DNA of 64,000 nt from Malachius bipustulatus. Lineage: Eukaryota; Arthropoda; Insecta; Coleoptera; Melyridae. The stretch's first letter is position 1, and every line of letters begins with the position of its first letter. The stretch is taken from assembly GCA_910589415.1 (NCBI GenBank), contig OU342630.1:42192012-42256011 (forward strand), read 5' to 3'. Position numbers and translations under genes: made by a program. The notes below the pieces were generated by a model. That model searched no databases and had not been told where the DNA came from. It saw nothing but the letters and a program-made list of their open reading frames with translations. This document shows positions 12,623 to 23,998 of this stretch, piece after piece.

Positions 12623-14027
12623 GTATGAAAATTAATTATTGCATGTTTGATAAATAATTTTCACAATAATAGAATGCCATTATTATTAATGTACTTTTTT
12701 AGTAAGATTTTATTAATTATTACTTTTTTTTCAAAATATTTCCATATTTTTGTTGTGGTATCAGTTTCTAACTGACAACGTCAATAATAATTATTACGGT
12801 ATATTTTATTCCAAATTGCACAAGTTAGTCCAGTCAACGAATGGCCCAAAAGGAGGTGTAGAGTGCATGAGCAGGTACCTTATATTCCTTCAGAAACTTG
12901 TTCAGGGTGCTTAGAGTGGTAATATACCAAAAGTCCTGACGTCTAGGAGAGCCCAGGCATGGAAGGAGGTCCCACTTTTGGGGTTTGTGGTTATATCTCA
13001 AAAATTGTGCGTCGTAGAAAAAAAATTATATTATAAATAAAATCCCATAAAATTATCTACCACTTTTTTTCTATTGACTTTCGAATCCCCAACTGTTTTG
13101 AGTTATACGCTCCACAAAATAAGATTTTCTCAAAAAAATAATTATACATATAGTCCAATAAAGTCTTAAAAGTCATACGTATCGATTAAGAATACACATC
13201 CTTTTGATAGTTCGATTTATTTTGTTTCATATACGTGGTTTTTATAGCAACCGTTCAGTTGTCTAAACACTCCATCCCGCATAAATAAGTATACGTCAAC
13301 ATTGGCTTTGAATGAGAATTAAATTGACAGCACAAAAGATAGAGTGTCATTACGTGAATAAATTTTCTGTAGTTGTCAGTGGCTCTCAAACTGACGTAAG
13401 CGGTTCAATTCGTTGTTTGAATGATTCCTTCAATAATAATTTATGCTCGTTCACAACTTGACATTTAACTGTTTGACATTTTCTGGTGAAATTAAAAATA
13501 TTAATTCGGACGGTTAGTGTGACGTCACATCTGACTTTTTAAAGTTAATCCTACTATACCTCATATTTCGCTTTAAATATCCCAATTTTGAGCTTTCCGG
13601 CTATATCTCGGGAGCGGTGCGTCGTAGGGAAAAATTTCTTAATAATAAACAAAAGCTCGTAAAATTTTCTATTATGAAACTTTTAACCAATAGTCATTTT
13701 CTAATTCTCAACCGTTTTCGAGCTACAAGCTAGGAAACAATTGAAATTTTCAAAACAAGTCATTTTGCCCCATATTTTTCATCAAACATTTTGTTCATAT
13801 CGTCTAAAATATTCATCAGAAAAATAAATTCATTGAGAAGAAGTTGTATAAAATTGAATTCCCTTTAAGAATATATTTACATATGGAATTAATATCCAAC
13901 CAGTCAACATTTAAAGCAATTTTAAGTTTCTTCGTAAAATGTTGTCATTTTCATAAAAGTTGTTACTTCCTTTAACCACACCCCAAAAGCATACAGGACA
14001 CTAAGTAGTATGACCTTTAACGTATTA

Positions 14028-14711
14028 CACGGTGATTTTTTTCGATGTTTAGTAAAGAGATCTCGTAAAATACTCCAGTTAAACGAACTGTTAAAAAGGG
14101 AAAGTAGCGCAGTTTTATGAGCTTAGTTTGAAGCAACTTTCGTTTTTTTCAAAATCTTCATGGGTGTCTAGATATTTGACAAAAACAAAATTTCGCAAAT
14201 TTATTTATACTGATATAGCACTCTTATTCGGATTAGCGTACAATAGTAAAGAAAAATGTTTTCAATGATTTTAAAACCAATAAAATGGAGCTATATTTTT
14301 TTATTTGTCGTGCCATTTTCGAGTTAGGACATAAACATGTGTTTTTTAAAGTGTAAAAATCGTCCTAACTTCCTTATTTTCAGAAAAAAAAACATATCGA
14401 GTTTTATATCGTTGTATTTAGAAAAAAAGATACATATTGAATGATGTCATAGCCAACTATGACTCACATTTAAAAAAACACAAGTTTATGTCATATAGCT
14501 CAAAAATCACACTATAAATAAAAAAATTATAATAAAGAAAATCCCGGAATTTTCTTAATGGTTAATATGTAGGAACCCATGGAGATTAAAAAAAAACAAA
14601 AGCTGTTTCGAATCAACTCATAAAACTGCACTGCTTTCCCCATTTAACCGTTCCTCTAATTGCTGTAGTTTACGATATCCCTGTACTAAACATTGAAAAA
14701 AACTCACCCTG
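14028..14711. mobile_element. Nested foldback element A
   Basis: The ends are CACGGTGATTTTTTTCGATG and, inverted, CAGGGTGAGTTTTTTCAATG, flanked on both sides by TTA. The arms extend at least 150 bp: TTTAGTA, GTGCAGTTTTATGAG and CTCCATGGG blocks on the right are found inverted on the left. The interior is non-coding. The TTA flank could be a 3-bp target duplication (PIF/Harbinger style) or a decayed TA site with the CAGGGTGA end type seen elsewhere in this window. Confidence 0.7.
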
Positions 14712-14874
14712 TTATAACCTACTCATTCTAGTTATATTTGTCACAAACAAGAATTATGTGTCAGAAATGTGATAAAAACAGCTTTTTCTGAGACTTTTTG
14801 TGGAAATCACAACTTTTTACGAAAAACTTGAAATTGCTGTGAATGTTGACTGATTGAAGGTTAATTTTCATATA

Positions 14875-15452
14875 AAGGATGCTTCAAAATAAGAGCGCAA
14901 GATTTGAATTGCGCACCATGTTTGACAGTCATAATGTCGCATGGTTATGACGTGACAGATCGAAAGTTAACAGATGGGAGTGAGTAAACATGGAGCATTA
15001 GACGGTAGAACAACGCGTCCTGATTGTCAAAAATTATTATCAAAATGGTGAAAGTTTAATTGCCACTACGAGTAGTGACTTTTAAATTTTTAAGTTTTTT
15101 TGCCGATATTTTGCCTAACAAAATCCCGATATTTGCTTACATGTCAGATAACGCCCTCTAGAGGTTGCGGTGGTAATCAAATAAAAAATTCGTAAGATGC
15201 AATCGACAGAAGAAGTAAAACTATTTTTAATGAGACTAATAATATATCTTGCTAAATTCCGAGTAGCAATTAAACTTTCACCATTTTGATAATAATTTTT
15301 GACAATCAGGACGCGTTGTCCTACCGTGTAATGCTCCATGTTTACTAACTCCCATCTGTCAACTTTCGATCTGTCACGTCTTAACCATGCGACATTATGA
15401 CTGTCAAACATGGCGCGCAATTCAAATCTTGCGCTCTTATTGAAACACCCTA
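14875..15452. mobile_element. Nested foldback element B carrying transposase 5' coding sequence in both arms
   Basis: The arms of about 200 bp run from a TATA flank through AATAAGAGCGCAAGATTTGA to about 15070, and back from about 15250. Both arms contain the same start of a transposase gene, encoding MEH-TV-QRVLIVKNYYQN, which looks like the N-terminal helix-turn-helix (DUF4817-like) of insect mariner-type transposases. The minus-strand arm copy is open through GESLIAT; the plus-strand copy has a stop after MEH. The rest of the transposase is missing, so it is non-autonomous. Confidence 0.75.
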
Positions 15453-16009
15453 TATAATGTTGGTATGTATATTCTAAAAAGAAATTTAATTCTATAAGTA
15501 CCTACAACTTTTAGATGAATTTATTTCTATTATGATGAATATTTTAGACGATATGAAGAAATGTTTGATGAAAAATATGAAGTTAAATTATTTGTTTCTA
15601 AAATTTCAACTGTTCCCTAGCTTTCAGCTCGAAAATGGTTGAGAATTAGAAAAAACACTATAGGTACTATAATATTAAGAATTTTTCCCTACGATGCATG
15701 GTTTTTGAGATATAATCGGAAACCCCAAAAGTGGGACTTTCCCTCCCCTTCCCCACCCCCTGGCTCACCACTTAGACGTCAGGAATTTTGTTATGTTAAC
15801 ATTTTAAGCACCCTGAACAATAAGTTTCTGAAGGAATCGCTTAACTACCTGCTCATGCACTCTACACCTCCTTCCTTGATTGGACTAAGTTCCTATAAGT
15901 TGCTTATACAGTGAGAGTTTTTTAAGACGGAACATAGGAGATGAGCTTGTGAGGTATTGCTATGGAGATCATTAATTCATCAAAAATGTGTACAGCTGAT
16001 GAGAAAATT

Positions 16010-16560
16010 GAAATTTACGCACATGATACACCATGCAGTGTGTCTTCTTTATGTGAAGTTGAAAATTTGCGCTGGTACCATGTCACTAGGACACAATATC
16101 CATAGAAAGTGAATGTGTGGGCTGAAATGGTTAACACTCATATCTTGCAGCCACTGCAAGAAAGAATCATTCCGACCATAAATAATTTATAAGTAGAAGG
16201 CCCTTTGTGGTACAAAACAAAATGTTACAGCTGATGCCCATTTTCCCGGCAAGTTCGACAATTGCTTAAAATGCTCAGTTTCCCGGTAGATGGATAGGAA
16301 GAGATGGAGGATGGAGTAATTAAGTGCCGCCCAGGTCACCAGACTTAACATACTTGGATTAATACCTACCTAATCAGTTTCTAACATCGTTTCTATCTAC
16401 CGCATTGAAAAGCTCAAACAAAGGATAAGAAGCTGCGAAGAAAAAATATCCCCTGAACAGTGCAGAAATACGATAAATGTATTGATTCTATAATAATTTT
16501 TTAGGACACTTGCCTATAGTCAACGGATGTTTGATACTATTTTAGAATAATAATTAACAC
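16010..16560 (+). pseudogene. Mariner-superfamily transposase relic (catalytic region)
   Basis: Read across several frames, the plus strand gives RTQYP then VNVWAEMVNTHILQP, then FPGRWIGRDGGW, PPRSPDLTYLD (the segment holding the third catalytic aspartate) and the C-terminal VNGCLFDTI. This is the order found in DDE/D transposases of the Tc1/mariner superfamily in insects. Stops and frameshifts occur throughout, so it is an old, dead copy. Terminal repeats were not recognised. Confidence 0.75.
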
Positions 16561-17112
16561 TCTGCAGTATTTAATTTACAATTATATTGTTTCTTTATAA
16601 AATAATTAGTATACAGTTACACTTTTTTATATTTTAAATAATTTCGTTTTAATTAAAAAATGATTTATTGCATTGACTTTCAATACAGAATCCCTATGTT
16701 CTATTTTAAATAACTCACTAATTCTAAATTCAACAATGCTCGAACGTAACCATAACTACGGTATTGTTAACGTATTGTAGCGGCTTTGTTGGAAATGCAC
16801 TGATTTCGCTATGTTCCATTTTAAATGGTTCAACAACGTTAATAATTAGACTGCGTCATATTTTTTCTGATGTTCCGCGTTATGTGGTTCTCACTGTATG
16901 TTTCCATAGTATGTACTGCACACATTTGTGTAAACAACATGTCGCATGAATAGTGGGTCATCATAAAGAAATCATAGCGAAAAATCGAATTTCCGCTTTC
17001 CAAAGGAAAATATACTTTTTTGTATTTTTTATTATTAGCATTTTGCCCACCATTTATGGCGACGCGTGAGTATTAACAACTAAGCCTAGTTTGATTACTT
17101 GATAATTTCAAG

Positions 17113-17313
17113 GACTCAATGATTGAGACTTACAAGAAAATGTGGAGATTTATGGAAAACAGGAAACCATCAGTATTTGTTAGTACGTATGAAGAAGGTA
17201 TTGCTAAAGTTCTGGAAGGTAACTACGCCTTCCTTATGGAATCTACTATGCTCGATTACATTGTTCAGAGAGATTGCAACCTCACACAAATAGGAGGCCT
17301 GCTTGATTCAAAG
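17113..17313 (+). CDS. KaiR1D: Kainate-type glutamate receptor, S2 ligand-binding exon
   Basis: A 67-codon exon between a TTTCAAG acceptor and a GTAACT donor, phase 0 at both ends. It encodes most of the S2 lobe: [20 protein letters not shown], then [20 protein letters not shown]. The glutamate in MESTMLDY is the residue that contacts the agonist amino group in kainate and AMPA receptors, so agonist binding appears intact. It joins in frame to the exons at 12425 and 18970. No stop or frameshift was seen, and the coding GC content is well above that of the surrounding intron. Confidence 0.95.
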
Positions 17314-17359
17314 GTAACTATTTTTTTATTATTTTTTCTTTCTCATGGATGATCTCATT

Positions 17360-18600
17360 AAAATTCTGTCTTTGTGAGCTGTTTTAGTTTGTCCAGTCTA
17401 TTTTTCACTAATTTATTGGTGAATTTTTTCACTATTGTGCGTTTTAACAGCAGACCACCAAACTTAACAGTTAACTGATTTTCAATCTGATGATGACCAT
17501 GTCTAACCAATGCATTACCTCCGGTTTCAGTCTCCCAGCTTTTTCTATAGTGTCCCTCGTAACTGCCGTAGGGATGCCACCGTTTTTGTGACCATTCTGT
17601 CAATTTGTAGCCTCTACGTCAGTTTCTCAGATCTCACCACTCCGAGATGTTTAACCTCCATGCTCAAGGATAAAGGTTTACCAAATAACTTGGGTAACTT
17701 AAATCCCTTTTATCACTTGACCTTGTTAAGGGATCCATTTCCGTCTTTTCAGAATTAATGGTCAAACCGACCTCTTCACTCCATTCTTCAATAATCTAGC
17801 ATATAATATGCAACACTTTTTATATTAAATACAACGTTTAGAACCTGCCGATTACTAGGGACCCATTATCGGCTAGCTATCCATGAGCAGACACCACAGA
17901 TGAGCGGAGAGGCAGCTGATTTGGAGGCATACGCCACTCACCGTGATAATAACCCGGATTCTCCGGCTTCCGATCGCTGAAGCAATCCAGTTGATTAACA
18001 CCCACGCCTCTGGACTGCAGCTTGGTGCATATACTTTTTGTTCTTATCATGTCAAAAACGCCTTTTGCGTCTAAAATCTGACCAGAGCCCAGTTCCAGAT
18101 GTATAACGCTTTTTTTATTTCTCTCACCACTGCGTGTAGGGTCGTTTCCGTCGATCTATGATTTCGGTAAGCATGTTGACCTTGGTAAAACGGGAACTCT
18201 CACAGAAGTGTTTTCTATCCACTAGGTTTTCTAGCATTTTCAGCATGAAAAATGTCAGACTGAATACTCCTGAATGACTTAGCTAACGTGTAATCCTCCT
18301 TCCCTTGTTTGGATATGAAGACCACCTTCCCTCCATGTTTTAGACAAGCTAGTCCGGAATATTTCTTTGATGTTACGGAGAATCGTACCAGATCTATTTA
18401 TAGCAAAGCTGGAAAAATGCCATCAGGTCCTGGTTTTATGTATAGGCGGAACTCCTTGCTTATCCGTCATACGACCTCGTCGTCTACCATACCCCCTGAT
18501 AGCCTCCGTTCTGTAACTGGTTCAGTTCACCTTTCCGGGTCGACTCGGTCCCTTCCCAGGACGTGGACTCTGAGAAAATACCCTATTGACTCCAACTAAT
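17360..18600 (-). pseudogene. Decayed LINE reverse transcriptase (R1/I-like)
   Basis: On the minus strand, pieces of a non-LTR reverse transcriptase appear in order from 18600 down: GPDGIFPALL, a KSFR segment, QHAYRNHRSTETTLH, an altered motif-A region, then SEEVGLTINSEKTEM and the region before RNase H near 17600. Each piece is in a different frame with many stops. The wording closely parallels the better LINE copy at 55385-57035, so both probably derive from one family. It sits in the receptor intron 17314-18969, antisense to the gene. Confidence 0.72.
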
Positions 18601-18969
18601 TAACTGATTAATGATATTTTTATATTAATGCAATTTTACTTGATGTGAGCTCCATAATAGGTAAACTATTTTTTGGTTGTAAAAACCCCCTCCTCAAAAA
18701 ACTGTTCTGATGGCGAAAGTTCGATCATGGGTGGGTAGGGCAGTATGGAAGTTGTCATAGGTGATGATTTAAAAAAAAATCAGTGAACTCGATGACAGAA
18801 AACAGTAACATAACATTTTGGCGGCCGAAAAGTGATTTTCTACCAATTCGGTAGTCCATACAAATTCTGGAAGATTTCAAATGAAACAAAATATTTTTTG
18901 CAAACTTGCAAAAACAGAAAATTTTTGCATCTTTAAAAATAACTTTTGAATAACGATTGTTTCTTCAAG

Positions 18970-19260
18970 GGTTATGGTATAGCGACGCCTATGGGCAGCC
19001 CATGGCGGGACAAGATCTCGCTTGCGATCCTGGAGTTGCAGGAGAAGGGCGAGATCCAGATGCTCTATGACAAATGGTGGAAGAACACAGGGGAAACCTG
19101 CACCCGCAACGAAAAAGGGAAGGAGTCGAAAGCCAACTCGCTGGGTGTGGACAACATCGGCGGTGTCTTTGTTGTGCTTCTATGCGGTCTTGCCTTTGCT
19201 GTTATCATTGCCATTTGTGAGTTCTGTTATAACTCCAAGAAGAATGCACTTACTGAAAAG
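18970..19260 (+). CDS. KaiR1D: Kainate-type glutamate receptor, S2 end and M4 exon
   Basis: A 97-codon exon beginning after a TTCTTCAAG acceptor and ending before GTGAGA, phase 0 at both ends. It encodes the end of the ligand-binding domain (GYGIATPMGSPWRDK, then LQEKGEIQMLYDKWW and the conserved cysteine of TGETC), a linker (KESKANSLGVDNIGG) and the M4 helix (GVFVVLLCGLAFAVIIAI). It ends in the first cytoplasmic residues (NSKKNALTEK). This order and the NIGGVFVVLLCGL spelling are diagnostic of kainate-type receptors. Frame and phase join exactly to the exon at 20391. Confidence 0.95.
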
Positions 19261-20390
19261 GTGAGAATTAAATTTATTATTATCTTGGCCTTTATTTTCT
19301 TAATCTGAGACTGTTTAGAAAATTCTTGTTTCGCGTGAAAATCGCGTTCCACATTTTAGAGGAAGATAAAACTGTTGTTAATGCCACGGGTGAAGCATTT
19401 TATTTTACGAAGCTACCCATAAAATAGTTGGGAGTCTTTTAACAGCTCCTCGATAATTAATTTTCTGAAATATCTGAATTTCCTAAGTTTTATTATAATG
19501 TAGTGCAATAAATCTCTGCATGGTATAATATGTCAAATCCTGCAAGAAATCTATTTTAACTATTTTTTAATTAGATGATGATTAAAAAATTTCAATCACC
19601 CATTTACACTCCATTAATACTTGCGAAGCCAATAATTCGTTCCAATAATGAGGCAATCTTGTTTGATGAGGAAAAGTTTATTCAGAACTTTTGCATGTTA
19701 CCTAGATTTTAAGTAAACCGGCTTACTATCTTCTGCAATTTAAATTACTGGCAGTAATTAAGACTAAATACTGATATTTAAATATCATATTTGTTTTAAT
19801 TTGATATCTAAGCCCCAGAAAGCTTAACATTTATTACAGTTACGTGAGATTTCAGGAATAATTACCTCGTTTATCATGTCGTGAAATTAGGTAATTTGAG
19901 GCATTCAGTGACCAGTAATACTATACCAGCAATATTAAGTCTCTATTTTTTCAACTCTAGAAAAAGTGTTTAATCCTCTTCTCAACTTTCTGGTTTATTT
20001 ATCCTTCTCTCTGAATGGTTTTTCAAATAAGTTTTTTTCCACAAGGCAACGAAATAATGTTCAATTAAAGCCTTTCACGGGAGTTTTGAACTAAAGTCAA
20101 TTTTGAGTAGATATCATCCACGTGGATGTATTCTAAGACGAAACTTTCAACTGTGAAAGTAAGTAAAAACACCCTGTTGCTTTAAAATGAGTAACCATAG
20201 TTACTTTTTTCTGAATTAGTTATTCTAAGGTGCATGATCCCTTAAACAAAAATGTTTATAATCGCGATATAGCTTCCGTCCTAATACCATGGTAACTATC
20301 CTAAATACCATCCTAACCATGGTATTTTATTCTGGGGGTATTAAATAATTTCAAATTTATATCCGGAGACAATTTCGATTATAATTTCAG
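19261..20390 (+). other. Receptor intron 3 (phase 0)
   Basis: AT-rich intron with a GTGAGA start and an ATAATTTCAG end. No transposon or RNA gene was recognised in it. Confidence 0.85.
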
Positions 20391-20603
20391 CGTTCTGTGA
20401 GTGCACCTCACCAATCTCTTTGCTCGGAAATGGGGGGTGAGCTGTGCTTCGCGCTCCGTTGCCGCGGCTCCAGACAACGTCCAGCTCTCCGAAGACAATG
20501 CTCCAAATGCCAAATGCCAGGCCCACCGCCGCTTCTGGACATTCCACCCCCCCGGCCTCCCACAAGACACCCGCCGTCAGGTCAAGTGGAAGAAACCTCG
20601 CTG
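20391..20603 (+). CDS. KaiR1D: Kainate-type glutamate receptor, cytoplasmic tail exon
   Basis: A GC-rich exon of 71 codons following the M4 exon in frame. It encodes a cytoplasmic C-tail with SLCSEMGGELCFALRC, RQRPALRRQCSKC and a proline-rich stretch (PGPPPLLDIPPPRPP). The SLCSEM-EL pattern after M4 is typical of the insect KaiR1D-type family. A donor-like CTG/GTAAAT at 20603/20604 leaves the frame in phase 0. If it is not used, translation continues through VNIPISFISFINFKV to a stop at 20649-20651. Whether the donor is used cannot be told from sequence alone; the spliced form is favoured because the read-through residues are hydrophobic, intron-like sequence. Confidence 0.87.
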
Positions 20604-20651
20604 GTAAATATCCCTATATCGTTCATTTCATTCATAAATTTTAAGGTGTAA

Positions 20652-21289
20652 GGAATTTATAAGATATTTTTATTTTTTCACATACAGGGTGATTTGATTG
20701 GAAATGGAAATATTTAAAGACCTAATTGTTTGAATTATTACTAGTACAACAGTTTATAGGAAAATTTTTACAATCTTTAGAGATATGAATTAAGGAAAGT
20801 TTTAAATTTGTGCCCAACACTATTAATTTTAGAAATTTAATAACAATACACAAAAATTAAGCCCCAGGCCCAGAAACTATAGCATATATATCTGTATTAA
20901 GGTACTACATTTATATTATACCTTTATGGAAGTCAAATTCAGATACAAACATCTACGAGAACAACTCTAGAACTACTGCCCCCACTGTATGAGTGAGTCA
21001 TCTAAATATATGTAGAATATACCTAGGGTTTTATTATTTATTTTAGTTTTATTTATTTCGATACAATATCCAACGGAATAACATCCCTCGCAAGGGCACG
21101 GCATATACACAATAAAGTGGAAAAATTTCCTAAAGTCTTGTCATCAGGAGAATGCAGAACTCCCCCTTGGATGATCAATGTCAAATTGTCAAATGTGACC
21201 ATCAGATCTAAAATCAGAAGTTTTCTTCCATACTTCAGGTGATCATCAGAATGGCTTACTCTGGCTTACTAACACCTCAAAACTACGAA
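20652..21289. other. Non-coding stretch with one unpaired transposon end
   Basis: No gene supported. A TA-CAGGGTGATTTGATTGG end of the type seen in the foldback elements begins at 20685, but no inverted partner was found nearby, so it may be a truncated copy. Confidence 0.45.
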
Positions 21290-21915
21290 CCATCCTTCCA
21301 TGAGGTTTCGAAGGACCCGCCCTAGTGAGAAAAAAGCCCAAGTAAAGTTATCTCGACTACGGATTCCCATGTATTTAGTAAAACCAAGCAACAAGTGGGT
21401 AGATCACTATGCGAAGCTCGGTACCAGGGAAAACTTTTGTGAACCGAAGCTTGTACTTGGTCTTACCAATGAACTTCTAAAATAGACCATTAAGGAATGA
21501 ACGTAAAGAGAAGTAAGTAACTTAAATAGGTAACTGGGAGGCAACCCTATGCTGCAGACAGGCCAGACTGTTCCTACCGGCTTGGACAAAACAAGCTGTC
21601 CAACATTATCAAATTGAACCAGAAAGAGGTTAGACTACTATTCGGGGAGCTCACCAGTCACAACACTCTGAACAAGCACTTACAACTTAAGGGGGATGAG
21701 GGGGGACCCGGTCTGCCACAAATATAGGTCATAGAACTACAACATGAAGAAATACTTCTTTCTTCCGAAGAAAGAAGAAAGAGGAATAATTCCTCTCATA
21801 AAAATAGGTCAAGAATTTGAGTAGGACTACCAACATGATTTGGAAACGCCAAGAAAGGCCCTTGGTGGCCTTATCGCTTGGGGTGCACAACCCCTTCCAC
21901 TACTACTACTATCTC
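21290..21915 (+). pseudogene. LINE 3' end: RNase H region, C-terminus and 3' tail
   Basis: Plus-strand frames give KWVDHYAKLGT and PKLVLGLTNELLK (end of RNase H and following region), then LDKNKLSNIIKLNQKEVRLL followed by SHNTNKHL-like residues (NTLNKHLQLKG), the C-terminal segment of R1/I-type LINE proteins. PLIKIGQEFE and a short 3' UTR follow, ending in an ACTACTACTACT tail at about 21900-21912. Several stops and frame changes mark it as dead. The microsatellite-like 3' tail fits target-primed reverse transcription. Confidence 0.7.
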
Positions 21916-22768
21916 GACTAGGTTCTCAGCTATGAAAACCTACCCCTATGCAAAACATGTAATAGCAGACACACTATAGACTCAAAGACTTACTTGAGAG
22001 GCTCACAAAGTTGGGGTGAGTTCTGTTGTGAGTCTGGTAGCTTCTCAAGTTAATTTAGTAGATTTTAATTTATCCATACATGTAATAATAATTGTTTCAT
22101 CAGGTTAGTACAGCTTATCATAATATGCGGCAGCCTGAACTCTTATATAGACTCGCCAACTGCTTATACTATAAATCATAACCCAAAGTGCAAATAAAGC
22201 CATAGAAATGTTTAATCTTGTCCTAGTTGTCCATGTGCGGGACAAGATCAATTAGTTTTTTCAGATCTTGTCCAGTGTTGGGAGTCAAATTCAGAAAATT
22301 TAAGGGAACATAATAATATTCAGAGTTCAGTCATCATCTGTGTACATTTTTACTGTGTTTCAATATCAGTGGTTAATATTATGCTCAGATAATTTCCTGC
22401 TAATTAAATTACGTATGCGATCTTGCCCTAAATTACCAATCATTTTTAATACATTACCTAAATATTTTATTATTTTTGAGGTGGAGGCTAACCTCCAACC
22501 ACTAGGTAAAAGTGTCACTATAATAATTATTGTATCGAACGTTTTAATTTTAGCTTAATTTTAATTTGATTAAGAGATTTTCCAATTTTCTAGTTGGAAA
22601 AATTTCGTAGTGTAATGAAATAATTTATGTTTGTTCAAACTGAAATAAAGTACCATCCTTATGAGGTATTTTTGCTAAGACGTCGATATTATTTATTTTC
22701 AAACGTACCATATTGGATTTTGGACCACAAGAATATACAAATAATAATAATTATTATTATTGTTCATA
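21916..22768. other. AT-rich non-coding stretch
   Basis: No gene, RNA or paired repeat was recognised. A TAATAATAATAATTATTATTATT run precedes the foldback element at 22771. Confidence 0.5.
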
Positions 22769-22770
22769 TA

Positions 22771-23641
22771 CAGGGTTATTCACGGTATACGCCACGGAAG
22801 ATTATGGCCGTGTCTCTGGATTTTAGGATCTTTTTATTTTTGGAGTGGATAGAGACCCGGCAGAGGTACGTTTTAAAATTATATTCATAATGTACAGGTG
22901 TCCCAAAAGCATGAAACATATCAAAGTTATGTTTTTTTTTTAATGGAATGCTCCTATGTTATTGCATTTTCAGATTGTCTGAGAAGAAAAAATAAGATTG
23001 GTTTTTACAGTTGGTGTTTAAATTCAAAAGTTTGTGAGTTATAAACAAGCGAAAATCGTCATTTTTGAAGTTCAAAGCCCTGTACAAGGAAAACGGCTCA
23101 AGATAGAGAAAAATGGCTTACATGTCCCTATTTTAACTTTTAATGTACTATCCTATGGTATAGAAACATTTGTACTTTCTTTGATTTTTTTATTTGTCGA
23201 CGCGTCGAGAAATCTCAGAATTTTTCAAATTTTTTATCACCCTGTATAAACATTTCAACTACATCATTGGATAGTAAATGAAAAGTTAAAATAGGGACAT
23301 GTAAGCCGTTTTTCTCTATCTTGAGCCGTTTTCCTTGTAGGTACAGGGCCTTGAACTTGAAAAATGACGATTTTCACTTGTTTATAACTCAAAAACTTCT
23401 GAATTTAAACACCAACTGTAAAAGCCAATCTTATTTTCTCTTTTCAGACAATCTAAAAATGCAATAACATAGGAGCATTCCATTTAAAAAAACATAACTT
23501 TGATATGTTTCATGCTTTTGGGACACCTGTACATTATGAATATAATTTTAAAACGTACCTCTGCCGGGTCTCTATCCACTCCAAAAATAAAAAAATCTAA
23601 AAATACATAAACTTCCGTGGCGTATCCCGTGAATAACCCTG
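22771..23641. mobile_element. Long-arm foldback transposon
   Basis: The ends are CAGGGTTATTCACGGTATAC and, inverted, CAGGGTTATTCACGGGATAC, with TA on both outer sides. Arms of about 400 bp pair nearly throughout, including GGTGTCCCAAAAGCATGAAA, AGCGAAAATCGTCATTTTT and AGGGACATGTAAGCC blocks. The loop is very short, so the element is close to a perfect snap-back. The 71-codon open frame at 23034-23249 lies in the left arm and is probably fortuitous. A related single arm occurs at about 28690-29000. Confidence 0.85.
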
Positions 23642-23998
23642 TATAGATATTCTATAAAATATTTTGATAAAATTCGACATTAAAATAAATTCTCAAATTC
23701 TCATAGTGAGAATATAGCATTTTACGTAGAGTACATATTAACATCCTCGTCCCTTGAATATGGGGACAACTTTCAACTATAACCGATGGGTTTATTACAT
23801 TAGGGTTGTAGGCTAGAGCCCTGCTCTAATGTAGTGCTTTCAAAGGAACATAACTCATATTGCCACATCGCAACTTTCATCAAAACTTGCCATTTCATGT
23901 TCCATATGTTGCTTTGAGTTTTGCGACAAAGTGCTCCAGCTTATGCGTTGTGCAAATTCTTATGGATCAAACATTGAAACTTGAAGAAAATACACATA

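Larger units (their letters stand above)
12820..15912. mobile_element. Outer foldback element with nested insertions
   Basis: The left arm (GGAGGTGTAGAGTGCATGAG near 12855) recurs as its complement at about 15853-15874. The match continues inward through a CCCACTTTTGGGGTTT block, a TATATCTCAAAAA block with GCGTCGTAGG, TTCTAATTCTCAACC at about 13700 and TTTTTCATCAAACATTT at about 13777, against 15550-15780. The left arm carries about 560 extra bases (13030-13590) absent from the right arm. Two smaller foldback elements lie in the loop (14028-14711 and about 14875-15452). No coding sequence belongs to the outer element. Superfamily is unassigned because no clean target duplication was seen. Confidence 0.7.
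12623..17112 (+). other. Receptor intron 1 (phase 0), transposon-filled
   Basis: The intron begins GTATGAAA and ends TTTCAAG, joining codon AGG to GAC. Most of its 4.5 kb is transposon sequence: the foldback complex at about 12820-15912 and the transposase relic at about 16010-16560. About 200 bp at the left and 550 bp at the right look like unique AT-rich intron. Confidence 0.85.

Noticed and set aside
20341..20607. Minus-strand and alternative plus-strand open frames at the receptor tail exon
   Set aside because: GC-rich coding exon shadows; only the frame continuing from M4 agrees with splice phase and family sequence.
20685..20710. Another CAGGGTG foldback element
   Set aside because: Only one end found; no inverted partner within several kilobases. 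The same applies to 29866 and 53793.
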